Counted from the stretch's first letter, positions 10,940 through 19,000 are shown. The stretch: 64,000 nucleotides of DNA from Watersipora subatra (GCF_963576615.1 NC_088717.1:40006302-40070301), one strand, 5' to 3'. Numbers and translations are program-made. The notes: generated by a model from the letters alone, not told the origin.

Positions 10940-11731
10940 TTAGGTCATTTGATGTAGGCTTAAAGCATGAAGTTTAGTTTTTATATGCATTGATTGTCTG
11001 CACATTGGACATATGATTGAGTTTTTAGCCCATTCCTCTATGCATTCTTTATGAAATATATGCTTGCAAAGTGTAGCCACCGCTTCTGAAATATCAGCTA
11101 AGCATATAGAGCATGGATCTTTTGCTTCTGCAGAGGTAAGTACTATAGGTTCTATTGCACGCTCATCTAACCAGAAACTCTCATATACAATATAGTTGTT
11201 TAATCTCTGTGATCTTCGGGGAATATCTCTTTCTCGTTCTTCTTGAAACAGTGCTTGCGATATAACACTTCCTAGAGTTTCATTGCTTCTATTTTGATAG
11301 TCTAGTATGTTTAGTCTCTGTGCTTGCTGGTCACAGTACACTCGCAAGCTTGGATGAGATAATATCACAGATCTTAGTGCACATTTTCGATAATACTGCC
11401 AATTATCCCGCCATTCTCTTATGTAAATATTTCTTATATCATCAATGCTCATTTGTTGGTAGTCTTGTAAATTAAATTCTTCCATATCACTCTCAAACTG
11501 TGCTCGCAATCTTCTTGCTTTTCTAGCTTTTTTCTTAGCTTTTTTTGTAGCATTTCTTAGCTCTTTTTAATCCATTTGCTGATAGCCTTCTATTTCAAAC
11601 TTTCTCGCTTGACCTTCACAGTGAGCTCGCTGTATTGCTTTTCCTAGCTCATTGTTGCTCATACCCTGATAGCCTTCTATAGCCAATTCTCTTGCTTTCT
11701 GCTCTATTTGTTGTCTATTTCTCCTTTCCAT
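10940..11731 (-). pseudogene. RING-H2 finger protein gene with an internal stop codon
   Basis: A probable E3 ubiquitin ligase. The ATG at 11729-11731 sits in a TATAATAAATG motif, and the frame is open to 10940 except for one TAA at 11567-11569. The C-terminal part has a textbook C3H2C3 RING (CSICLADI, then CKHIFHKEC, then CPMC). The N-terminal part has four degenerate helical repeats, each with a (I/L)xxYQ core (IEGYQGM, IEGYQQM, LQDYQQM, ILDYQNR). Downstream of the stop there is no ATG before the third repeat, so the intact product would need readthrough or this copy is dead. It is divergent from the integrase gene across a 20-bp repeat array. Its last 12 codons lie within the terminal repeat. 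RING proteins occur in several large DNA viruses; the role here is inferred. Confidence 0.7.
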
Positions 11732-11760
11732 TTATTATACGTCGACATACAATAAAACCG

Positions 11761-11860
11761 TCAACCAATTTTAAAAACCGTCAACCAATTTTAAAAACTG
11801 TCAACCAATTTTAAAAACCGTCAACCAATTTTAAAAACCGTCAACCAATTTTAAAAACCG
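11761..11860. repeat. iteron-like array of five 20-bp units
   Basis: Five tandem copies of TCAACCAATTTTAAAAACCG with one base change, flanked on both sides by CGTCGACATA(C/A)AATAAA. It fills the 140-bp gap between the divergent RING and integrase genes, so it may be a shared regulatory region or a replication-related site. Function is inferred from position only. Confidence 0.85.
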
Positions 11861-11874
11861 TCGACATAAAATAA

Positions 11875-12816
11875 ATGGACAAGCTAAAGAAACTATATTA
11901 TTCGCCGTCTGGCTATCAGCGTGGTAAGACAGCTGCTAGGAAGCTGCATGAAAAAATCCCCGAGTTGAAACGAAGTCAGATTCAAAACTGGCTTGACCGT
12001 CAACCCATCTACCAGATTTACAAGGCAAAGCCAAAGCGTATAAAATTTCCCCACTACAGCCAAGACCAACCAAACCATACTCACCAAATTGATCTTCTGA
12101 GCCTTCCCACTGACAAGGGGTACAAGTACGCGCTGACAGTGGTGGACATCGCTTCTAGGTACAAAGAGGCGGAGCCACTCAAAAAGAAAACAGCGGCTGA
12201 TACGGTTGAGGCTATTAAATGTATATATAATAGGTCACCACTGGAATATCCAAAAGAAATAATGTCTGACAAGGGGCGTGAGTTTATGGGAACTTTCACA
12301 GAGCTGATGAACGAGAAAGGCATAAAAATATCTAGAAGCCTTAATAAGAAAAAGGTAGCGTTTGTAGAGCGTTTTAATAGAACGTTGTCAGAAAGATTGT
12401 TCGCTCACCAGTACGCTGAGGAAATTAAAACTGACAAGACCAACCGAGAGTGGGTAAAGAGGTTGCCGGGTGTAGTGGCTGCGATAAATGATGAAGAAAC
12501 TAGTATGATAAATATGAAACCGATGGATGCTATAAAACTTGACAGTGTAACACAACCCGAGTATGACGAGGTCACTGAAGACTTGCCGATAGACTCATTG
12601 GTGCGGTATTTGTACAAACCCGGAGAAGAGCACAATGACACGCGGTACAGAGCCACTGATGCCATTTGGTCAGTAGATGTATACACCATAGATGAGATTC
12701 GTTCAGCTGAGAATCAACCATCCGTGTACACGCTCCAAGGCATTGATGACCGAACGTTTACTGCAGAGCAGCTGCAAGTTGTACCACCCGATACGGAGGA
12801 ATTAGATATACAATAA
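11875..12816 (+). CDS. retroviral-type (DDE) integrase
   Basis: Polinton integrase, which joins the element's ends to host DNA and makes the 6-bp target duplication. The 313-residue protein has an N-terminal segment typical of these integrases (YYSPSGYQRG, then a helix ending NWLDRQ), an rve-type core with Asp73 (QIDLLSLP), Asp132 (MSDKGREF) and Glu165 (FVERFNRT), and a C-terminal SH3-like region (IWSVDVYTIDEI, then YTLQGIDDRTF). The spacing from the second Asp to the Glu is 32 residues by my count, a little shorter than the 35 of retroviruses. The start lies in ATAAAATAAATG. The stop codon TAA directly abuts the next ATG. Intact. Confidence 0.93.
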   Translation: MDKLKKLYYSPSGYQRGKTAARKLHEKIPELKRSQIQNWLDRQPIYQIYKAKPKRIKFPHYSQDQPNHTHQIDLLSLPTDKGYKYALTVVDIASRYKEAEPLKKKTAADTVEAIKCIYNRSPLEYPKEIMSDKGREFMGTFTELMNEKGIKISRSLNKKKVAFVERFNRTLSERLFAHQYAEEIKTDKTNREWVKRLPGVVAAINDEETSMINMKPMDAIKLDSVTQPEYDEVTEDLPIDSLVRYLYKPGEEHNDTRYRATDAIWSVDVYTIDEIRSAENQPSVYTLQGIDDRTFTAEQLQVVPPDTEELDIQ

Positions 12817-13395
12817 ATGACGGAAAAAATATATCCCAAACTGCCGACAGCGCCTCCGGATGGAGGTTTTGAGCGGTACAACAGAGTGCGCGACATTCGC
12901 AATGAGCTGCAGGTTCTGAGAGACAATCGGAATGGTTATTACAAGAAATACAGCAAGGCGGTAAGTGGTCTACAGAATGCTCAAATAACTCTATCGTCAC
13001 TGGCCGCCGTGGAATCGACAGCTGGTATCGCTACATCCCTTACTATAGTAGGGCTGCCCATTGGTGTGGTACTAACGGGTCTAGGTGTTGCGTCAGGTCT
13101 GATGGCTGCGGTACTGACACCCATAGCGAAGCACTGCGCCAAGAAAAAGGTCAAGCATGCCAAGAAGCACGCCATTCTGTGCACTGGCATATCTGTGCTA
13201 AACAAAAAGATCTCACGCGTGCTGGATGATAACTTTATTAATGACGCGGAGTTTGAGGACATTGTGAATGAATACAATGCCGTACGTCGGGAGCTCGAGT
13301 CTTTTGACGTTGACAAAATAAGAGCGGAGGCTAAAGAAGAGCTAACTCAGCAGCTGCTTCAGCGTATGCCTGGCACAAAAGAAGCTGCACAGTAA
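12817..13395 (+). CDS. conserved Polinton protein with hydrophobic hairpin, function unknown
   Basis: The 192-residue protein has a charged N-terminal half with a coiled-coil feel, a long Gly/Val/Leu-rich hydrophobic stretch at about residues 60-110 that could cross a membrane twice, a Lys-rich loop (AKKKVKHAKKHA), and a helical acidic C-terminus. The start follows the integrase stop with no gap (CAATAAATG). A palindrome follows the stop. I recognise the general type from other animal Polintons but no function is known to me. A membrane-active or virion-membrane role is inference. Confidence 0.75.
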   Translation: MTEKIYPKLPTAPPDGGFERYNRVRDIRNELQVLRDNRNGYYKKYSKAVSGLQNAQITLSSLAAVESTAGIATSLTIVGLPIGVVLTGLGVASGLMAAVLTPIAKHCAKKKVKHAKKHAILCTGISVLNKKISRVLDDNFINDAEFEDIVNEYNAVRRELESFDVDKIRAEAKEELTQQLLQRMPGTKEAAQ

Positions 13396-13665
13396 ACCTC
13401 GCAAAATTTTATACTCGAGAGTATAAAATTTGTATTTAAATACGTTTGCGGGCAGTCCGGCGTCCTGTAGTTTCTTCAGAACAACGCTAGCCGTTGCAAT
13501 TTCTGCGGACAACATGCCAAGACTCTTGACCTTCATTTCGACGGGTCTGTCCTTGAAACCCAGTTCCTTAACCGCTTTTCTAGTGACTACTAACCCTGTA
13601 GCTAACAAAGCGCCTTGGTACAGCGCGTTACCAATATCCTTGAGAGTGTTGTTCATCTGCGCCAT
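13342..13665 (-). CDS. small Polinton protein, function unknown
   Basis: The 107-residue frame begins MAQMNNTLKDIGN at a TATAATAAATG motif, has a possible short membrane segment (YQGALLATGLVVT) and then mixed helices. It converges on the 192-residue gene, overlapping its end by 54 bp, and runs through the palindrome at 13404-13431. The last 25 or so codons after the palindrome look unlike coding sequence, so the true end may be nearer 13430. Confidence 0.6.
   Translation of the reverse strand: MAQMNNTLKDIGNALYQGALLATGLVVTRKAVKELGFKDRPVEMKVKSLGMLSAEIATASVVLKKLQDAGLPANVFKYKFYTLEYKILRGLLCSFFCARHTLKQLLS
13404..13431. terminator. gene-end palindrome
   Basis: 13-bp perfect stem (AAATTTTATACTC / GAGTATAAAATTT) with a 2-base loop, 9 bp after the stop of the plus-strand gene. 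Confidence 0.7.
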
Positions 13666-13673
13666 TTATTATA

Positions 13674-13985
13674 CTAGAATATTCTCGCTTTTACAGCGGG
13701 CGTTGGTGTAGGCTTTGGTGTGGGAGTTGGTGTAGGCTTTGGTGTGGGAGTTGGTGTAGACGTTAGTGCTAGTGGCTTTGTGTACCATTGCCAACCTATC
13801 AACAGTAGAGCTATACCGAGACCGACGGTTATCCACGCGTGTTCAGTTTCTTTGGGATGTTCAGTTTCTTCGGGATGTTCAGTTTGCTGGGTTATCGCGG
13901 AGAGCTCATCGTTAATGTCACTCAGAGGTTCTAGAGGAGTCTGCATCGGCGTCATCCTCTTGGGGTTCTTCTTGACTGTTGTCAT
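13674..13985 (-). CDS. small single-span membrane protein with Pro-Thr tail
   Basis: 103 residues: an acidic N-terminus with EHPEETEHPKETEH repeats, one transmembrane helix (ITVGLGIALLLIGW), then a (PTPTPKP)n tail. The start is in AGAAATAAATG. It overlaps the end of the upstream 195-residue gene by 68 bp in another frame. Likely a membrane or virion-surface protein; no family recognised. Confidence 0.65.
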   Translation of the reverse strand: MTTVKKNPKRMTPMQTPLEPLSDINDELSAITQQTEHPEETEHPKETEHAWITVGLGIALLLIGWQWYTKPLALTSTPTPTPKPTPTPTPKPTPTPAVKARIF

Positions 13986-14505
13986 TTATTTCTAGAGAAT
14001 TTCCTACCCACTTGTAGTCGATGTGGTTGGCAGTAGTGAGCAGTACTGAGAAAGGGGCCAAATACATTCCGTAGTCGTAGTAGAATGGCGGGAAATATTC
14101 TTTGAGGAATGCCTCGACAAAGACGTCTTTGTTTAGTTCAGCTTCCAGTTCCACCTCATCTACAGACACGACTCTAGACACAGATTTTGTCCAGAGTTTG
14201 GCGAACACCTTGGATACGTTACCGGCAACGTTGTCAATGATGCTCTGCTCGTGTTTGAGATATAACTTTTTAACTTCATTCTCTGACATTTTGGCAAGGT
14301 CTTCTTCCGTCTTGACGCGTGCCTTTACCAGCCTTTTTCGATAGTTGGCATCATGTACTGATGTCTCTTCAGCCTGCTCCGGTAGTGAAATTGTTGGTTC
14401 CATTTTATTATACAACCGTTTCCATGTCAGGTAGCACTTGATGATTACAAAGCTTCCCAGAGAAAAGAAGAGTGAACCCGTCGCGTAGAATATTTGTTCA
14501 ATCAT
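13918..14505 (-). CDS. Polinton protein with N-terminal membrane anchor, function unknown
   Basis: 195 residues. Residues 5-28 form a hydrophobic helix, followed by a charged helical body and a Glu/Asp-rich C-terminus. The ATG at 14505 overlaps the ATPase stop as ATGA and has no promoter-like motif. The internal ATG at 14401-14403 (MEPTISLP) does sit in TATAATAAAATG. The major product may therefore be the shorter, soluble form. No family recognised. Confidence 0.65.
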   Translation of the reverse strand: MIEQIFYATGSLFFSLGSFVIIKCYLTWKRLYNKMEPTISLPEQAEETSVHDANYRKRLVKARVKTEEDLAKMSENEVKKLYLKHEQSIIDNVAGNVSKVFAKLWTKSVSRVVSVDEVELEAELNKDVFVEAFLKEYFPPFYYDYGMYLAPFSVLLTTANHIDYKWVGNSLEINDNSQEEPQEDDADADSSRTSE

Positions 14506-15104
14506 TTGCTAAGGATCAAATACTGTCCAACGTCAGTGTTGACAAACAGCATAAAAGTATTTACTAGTCCAGCCTTTATTTCAGCGTGGCGCTCTGACGG
14601 GATAATGTCATTCTCGCTGGTAAGAGTCTCAAAAGACTTTTTACAATTGTTTTTGGTTACCAAGACCCAATGAATATTTTCTCTAAAATCTTTGGGAGCC
14701 GAAACGTAGCGCTGCGTTATGAACCAAGTGGTTAGGTTGGCATGGCGCCCGCTAAAAGCGAGCCAGCTGAGTGATGTACGGTGTTTTTCGAGGTCTTTTT
14801 CCGCGCTGCAGTCGTCAATGATGATTAGCGACTTTTTACCCGACAGTTGGCCGCCTTTGGAGTGTCGCTTGATCAGGCTTTCTAGGTTGTCAACCAAGTT
14901 ACCGTTGCACAAAACTGTGCACCTATTCAGCCAAGGACGATTGTAAGTCTTGTTGTCATGGAATGTGGGACAGATGATAAAAATGTGATCAAAAGCATGA
15001 AGGTAATACCTTTCAATTACATTTAGCGCGTGATAAGTCTTACCCGAGTTTGTTCGTCCGCAAATGATTGCGTTGTGTGGATGCTTTGGAAGTAAATTGT
15101 CCAT
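14502..15104 (-). CDS. genome-packaging ATPase (A32/FtsK-HerA type)
   Basis: Motor that pumps DNA into preformed capsids in Polintons, adintoviruses and large DNA viruses. The 200 residues show Walker A GRTNSGKT (16-23), Walker B SLIIIDDC with two Asp at 97-98, and the FITQR sensor (Gln131), in the order and spacing of the family. It begins at TATAATAAATG and lies directly downstream of the major capsid gene, whose product it would work with. The stop overlaps the next frame by 4 bp. Intact. Confidence 0.93.
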   Translation of the reverse strand: MDNLLPKHPHNAIICGRTNSGKTYHALNVIERYYLHAFDHIFIICPTFHDNKTYNRPWLNRCTVLCNGNLVDNLESLIKRHSKGGQLSGKKSLIIIDDCSAEKDLEKHRTSLSWLAFSGRHANLTTWFITQRYVSAPKDFRENIHWVLVTKNNCKKSFETLTSENDIIPSERHAEIKAGLVNTFMLFVNTDVGQYLILSK

Positions 15105-15141
15105 TTATTATACAAAATTATTTAAACCTCTGATTGTCCAT
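15105..15141 (-). promoter_or_regulatory. promoter-like cassette between capsid and ATPase genes
   Basis: The spacer contains, on the minus strand, GACAATCAGAGGTTTAAA and TTTTGTATAATAAATG. The same string occurs in both terminal repeats (10877-10935 and its mirror), where no gene follows directly. It appears to be a reused regulatory module. Confidence 0.6.
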
Positions 15142-16290
15142 TTATTTTTCGATATTACTCAGTTGGTTATTTACAAAAGATACGCGTTTGTCAGTCACTA
15201 GAAATACAAACGCTTTGCCATCGTCTTGCGTTACATCTTTTGATAGCTTAAGCTTGACATAGTCTTTGATCTGTCGACCCGTCCCACTCGATCTTTCATC
15301 ATTCAAAGTCCTCATATCTATAATTAAACAAAACTTGTCCGTGTAAAATTTTTCTTGGTTGATGAACGCTTCTCCATCACCAAAGTACTTGACCACGTTC
15401 TCATACGAGTAGGGACCTAAGTAATTTGATGTAAATTGCTGGTTTGTTGCGCCGTCTATATCTAGTCCGACATCTTTTAGCATCGGATTCCAAAATGTAG
15501 TGTCAACAGAGTTATCCTTCTTGAAAAACACCACGATCGCTCGAAGACTTTCATAGCTCACGTTTATGTTTATTTCAAACTCGGACTCTTCTTTTTGTAT
15601 ATCCTTGGTCGTGTGAGATTTGTAATCGTTGATAATGTGACTATGATTAGAATATTTTTGTTTAATACCTTCAGCCAAACTGGGTTCTAAAATGTAGTCA
15701 TATTCTAAGCAGAGGTTGGTCAGCGTATACTTACCCGCGGCGAATTTGATATGAAACTCTACATTGTTTTGGATCGCCTGCGGAGTAAAGGCGGCGTAAG
15801 TCAAAAATGATCCTAGGTAAAAAGAATATCTCTCACCGTGAATCTTTGCGAGAATGTCTTCAGCCGCGCCGTTTATTGAATGTCGTTTCTTTTTAGTCGC
15901 TGTAGACTGAATACCTTTATGCGTAAGATCGTAAGTATACTTTTGCTTCGAATGCCAAAACTCTCTATATATCGCTAGATGAGCGTAGTTGGATATGTCG
16001 GATATAGTTTGACCATTTATGGTCATCTTAAACTTTTCTACAATCGCCGATGTAAGGTGATCGGGAATGTCCGCTTCAGTTCCATCGCTGGCTAGTTTGA
16101 AAATGTAGGTTAGATTAAGCGATTTGGGGTAAAGAACTGTATTGGGCGTTAGCTGGGGCATTTTAATTACTAGCTCATCGCTAGGACTCGCTGTAGATGG
16201 ATTGTGCACGACTCGCGCGCGCATCTTGTGCTCTTTTAGACCCTGCCTGTCTCTCGCGGACAGGTTATGGTTTAATTCTCCTGTATACAT
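15142..16290 (-). CDS. major capsid protein (double jelly-roll)
   Basis: Forms the capsid shell as trimeric capsomers. The 382-residue protein matches the Polinton/adintovirus hexon pattern: an N-terminal motif VIKMPQLTPNTVLYPKSLNL, then VEKFKMTINGQTI, a HGERYSFYLGSFLTYAAFTP strand region, and YTLTNLCLEYDYIL at the junction of the two barrels. The C-terminal half is again beta-rich. The start is in TATAATAAATG, back to back with the gene at 16309. No membrane segment. Intact. The family is recognised from motif order, not from a search. Confidence 0.85.
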   Translation of the reverse strand: MYTGELNHNLSARDRQGLKEHKMRARVVHNPSTASPSDELVIKMPQLTPNTVLYPKSLNLTYIFKLASDGTEADIPDHLTSAIVEKFKMTINGQTISDISNYAHLAIYREFWHSKQKYTYDLTHKGIQSTATKKKRHSINGAAEDILAKIHGERYSFYLGSFLTYAAFTPQAIQNNVEFHIKFAAGKYTLTNLCLEYDYILEPSLAEGIKQKYSNHSHIINDYKSHTTKDIQKEESEFEININVSYESLRAIVVFFKKDNSVDTTFWNPMLKDVGLDIDGATNQQFTSNYLGPYSYENVVKYFGDGEAFINQEKFYTDKFCLIIDMRTLNDERSSGTGRQIKDYVKLKLSKDVTQDDGKAFVFLVTDKRVSFVNNQLSNIEK

Positions 16291-16308
16291 TTATTATAAT
16301 AAATAAAT

Positions 16309-17564
16309 ATGGATTTGGAAGGTAAAGACTTTAACCCCGATGTCGATGAAATCCCGGGAGAACCATCATTTATTGAGCCCACATTTACTGCCGAGCAGCG
16401 CATTCATGAACAAAATGATGCGATATCCAAGGCGAATAATTGGCTCGCTCAAGCTGACTTGCCCAGCATTGATGAAATAATTTTAAAAAAGGGGAAAGGT
16501 AGGGTTGTAGATAAACGATTGTTTTCGGCTATTGTTGAAGTCGTAAAACCCCGAGATGTTGATGGAATAAATGCGGCTATAAATATTTATGACGAATACT
16601 CGCGGCGCGGAGGTACTTATGATACGTATTATTATTATTATTATTATGATACTTATTGACTTATGTACGTAACCCTGAGCTTTTTGTCAAGAATCCAAAG
16701 ATCCCAACCGTGGAATATCAAGGACTTTTTGGCTTGAACAAAGATGAATACACGAAAAGAGTAGAAAAAGCCAATGCTAGAACCATCGCTCCGGTGGATG
16801 AAGAAGTGGATGCGGATCAAGGCAATTTGACTGACTTCAAGTCATGCCTATCTAAACAGGGAGATACGGTGAAAGACCGAGCAAAAAATTTCATAGATCG
16901 GCTCAAAAGTAACAGAAAAACATCAGAGTTTAATTATCGCAAAGAACTTGAAATGAGTGATATAGAGGGAAGGTTACCGGAACGAGAGTTAGTAGCTATT
17001 GATCAGAGATTTCAAACTATAGAAGGACAAATATCAGTGGCTGTGTCAAAAGCTGCGAACCTGACAGAGCAGATACAACAACTCGATGCTAAAGAGGACA
17101 AATCTCCTAATGAACTCGCAAAGTTGCAACAACTAAAAGAAGAGTTGGATGCGCAAAACGGTTTAATCAGTGATCTAAAAGGAGACCTTTCGGATAATAC
17201 AGCAAAGATGCGAAAGCAGGGCAACCTAATTTTAGGCATTGGTGGTGGGTTAGCCGCTGGAGGAATTTTAACGGCCATATTCGAAGCGGTAGCGAATGCA
17301 TTGGGATCTAATGCGGTAAAAGATCTTATTCCTAAATCTACCGATCCGAAGGATATTATCGAAAGCGGCATTGGCAAAATTATCAAGAAAAATCTGGAAG
17401 ACTTGGCCGCGTACTTTCATGACAGATATCTAAGCACTTCCGGCGCAGTACAAGCATTTTGGCACATGATGGAAAATGCTGTAGATTATCTCGAAAGCAA
17501 CTTGTGGATAATCATCGCCGCGGTATTAACTTTGTTAGCGTATGAAATAAATAAGCACAGATAA
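16309..17564 (+). pseudogene. coiled-coil membrane protein gene, split by a frameshift
   Basis: Two overlapping frames, 16309-16659 and 16656-17564, look like one gene. The first begins at an ATG next to the divergent capsid promoter and ends just after seven Tyr codons. The second has no ATG at its start and no promoter motif. At the junction an 8-bp segment ACTTATTG (16651-16658) is followed by a repeat ACTTAT, so a short tandem duplication probably caused the shift. The second part has a long coiled coil (about 17000-17200), a Gly-rich hydrophobic segment near LILGIGGGLAAGGILTAIF and a C-terminal transmembrane helix (LWIIIAAVLTLLAY). Function unknown; possibly a virion membrane protein. 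A translational frameshift is the alternative. Confidence 0.65.
16627..16647. repeat. TAT microsatellite in coding sequence
   Basis: Seven TAT units encoding seven tyrosines just before the frameshift. Confidence 0.85.
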
Positions 17565-17589
17565 ATCTTTTATGGCGTCATAAAAGATT
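17564..17589. terminator. gene-end palindrome
   Basis: 11-bp perfect stem (AATCTTTTATG / CATAAAAGATT), 4-base loop, beginning within the TAA stop of the plus-strand gene. Confidence 0.7.
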
Positions 17590-17702
17590 GTTACGAGGAA
17601 TTGTTACGAGGAATTGTTGAGGTTTGCGAAGATTGCAAAGATTGTTACGAGAAATTTTTACAAAGATTGTTGAGGTTTGCGAAGATTGCAAAGATTGTTA
17701 CC
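17590..17702. repeat. direct repeats in a convergent gap
   Basis: A unit containing GAGGTTTGCGAAGATTGCAA occurs twice, and GTTACGAGGAATT occurs twice with a third variant. The gap lies between two converging genes. Confidence 0.7.
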
Positions 17703-18125
17703 TTATTGGATTAGCGCGGAAGCTCCTACACCCGCAGCCGTGGCAGCGCCTACAAAAACTCGCTCATATTTTTTTTGTTCAGAGCTAGGGGTGTAATCTA
17801 AAGAAGGCGCTTTTAAATCAGGGTGAGGTAGTGTAGGCTTTTCACCGTAGAGCTTTTCATAAGTATCAAAGGCCGAATTTACCGAGTATATTTCATCGGT
17901 AGCCTCCTGCTTTCGAGCATTTTGCTCGTTTAGCCAATCTTGGTTTTTGGCTCGTTTGATGTTGTAATCCGCTTGTTCAACGTTTAGCTTTTCTAACGCC
18001 GCATTATGTCTCTTGGCTTCTTCCTGAGCTCCATTTTTATCAATCTTTGAAAAAAGATAATTTCCACCGGCGAACGCTAAAGAGTTTACGACGGCTCCCA
18101 CTACCATAATCGCGATACTAGCCAT
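17703..18125 (-). CDS. conserved Polinton membrane/coiled-coil protein
   Basis: 140 residues: an N-terminal membrane helix (IAIMVVGAVVNSLAFAGGNY), a long charged helix rich in Glu/Lys/Asn, a Pro-rich hinge (KPTLPHPDL) and a C-terminal hydrophobic helix (VFVGAATAAGVGASALI). I recognise this layout from other animal Polintons, where it is conserved without assigned function. The start lies in ATATAATAAATG. First gene downstream in a minus-strand run of three (19000 to 17703) with the 104- and 183-residue proteins. Confidence 0.75.
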   Translation of the reverse strand: MASIAIMVVGAVVNSLAFAGGNYLFSKIDKNGAQEEAKRHNAALEKLNVEQADYNIKRAKNQDWLNEQNARKQEATDEIYSVNSAFDTYEKLYGEKPTLPHPDLKAPSLDYTPSSEQKKYERVFVGAATAAGVGASALIQ

Positions 18126-18128
18126 TTA

Positions 18129-18443
18129 TTATATCTCATAAAATACTATAAGCTCTTTTATATTAGGACTGAATATGAGACAGGTCACAATTCCCTCTAC
18201 CCGAAGATTGATCGCGTGAAGTTTATTAGTTAACAACCCGGAATACATTCCTACAACCTCGTCGTCATTTAAAAATTGTATATCCAATTCCACTCCGGGT
18301 GTGTACGGTCGGTAGAGAATAATATCCTTAATAGTTCCACCTCGAGGAATAACTGGCATAAACAAGGATTTACCATCATAAAGCCTCGCCCGATCTAGCT
18401 TGACTTGATGCACATTTACAGATTTTGATTTACTGCCATACAT
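18129..18443 (-). CDS. small beta-rich Polinton protein, function unknown
   Basis: 104 residues without membrane segments, with alternating hydrophobic strands (TIKDIILYRPYT, VELDIQFLND, VTCLIFSPNIKELIVFYEI). It lies between the putative penton gene and the membrane/coiled-coil gene with gaps of 3-5 bp. The start is in TAGAATAAATG. A minor virion component is a reasonable guess from its position; no family recognised. Confidence 0.65.
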   Translation of the reverse strand: MYGSKSKSVNVHQVKLDRARLYDGKSLFMPVIPRGGTIKDIILYRPYTPGVELDIQFLNDDEVVGMYSGLLTNKLHAINLRVEGIVTCLIFSPNIKELIVFYEI

Positions 18444-18448
18444 TTATT

Positions 18449-19000
18449 CTACGATAACTCGAGCTCCGCAATAAATTTTCCGGGATAAGCGTTACCTCGT
18501 TCATCCGAGATTGACACGTTTAAGCTGTTGAGCTCGCCAATGAGCATGGATTTGTAATTATTAGTAGGATGGTGTTGTATTATTTCTCCCACATCAGTTC
18601 TGCCTATGGGAATAATTGAAAGGAGATTTGATCGTTTACCGTTCCATAAATTTTTAGACGTGTCTATTCCATCGATGTATAAATACAAACACAATGGGGT
18701 CAGATATAAATATTCATTCTCTATCAGTTTGGCTAGTCCACCCGTAATCGTCGCGTCAGTACTAACCTTTAAAGTGTTTTGATGAACTTTAAATGAGCCT
18801 GGTAATTTGGAAAGGAGCTGCTCGTACGTGTAATACCCCGGCTGAATAGTAGTCGTTCTACCGTTGTATGTGTAACTGGTCACCTCGGTCAAATTGTAAA
18901 AAGATAAATATAACGTAATTGTCTTAAGGCTAATACCGGTTGCCTTCACGGATCGATCGAGCTCAATGCGACCGGTTTTGTTTATTGTCAAAGAGGTCAT
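18449..19000 (-). CDS. probable minor capsid (penton, single jelly-roll) protein
   Basis: The 183-residue beta-rich protein ends LNSLNVSISDERGNAYPG followed by ELELS, a signature I associate with the Polinton minor capsid/penton protein. It would occupy capsid vertices. An upstream segment with PGYYTYEQLLSKL also fits. The start shares a perfect palindrome CATTTATTAATAAATG with the divergent gene at 19011. Intact. Assigned from memory of the family pattern. Confidence 0.7.
   Translation of the reverse strand: MTSLTINKTGRIELDRSVKATGISLKTITLYLSFYNLTEVTSYTYNGRTTTIQPGYYTYEQLLSKLPGSFKVHQNTLKVSTDATITGGLAKLIENEYLYLTPLCLYLYIDGIDTSKNLWNGKRSNLLSIIPIGRTDVGEIIQHHPTNNYKSMLIGELNSLNVSISDERGNAYPGKFIAELELS

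Larger units (their letters stand above)
10455..10976 (+). repeat. Polinton terminal inverted repeat, left
   Basis: Matches 25178-24657 in inverted orientation over 522 bp. I count only a few differences: single bases near 10758, 10824 and 10875, and an inverted trinucleotide at the centre of a palindrome at about 10578. The inner 37 bp overlap the end of the RING gene. Two related internal copies begin near 10591 and 10775. Confidence 0.92.

Noticed and set aside
11507..11509. TTG start for a shorter RING protein
   Set aside because: Non-ATG start without the element's start motif; the same frame extends to a motif-bearing ATG at 11731 interrupted by one stop.
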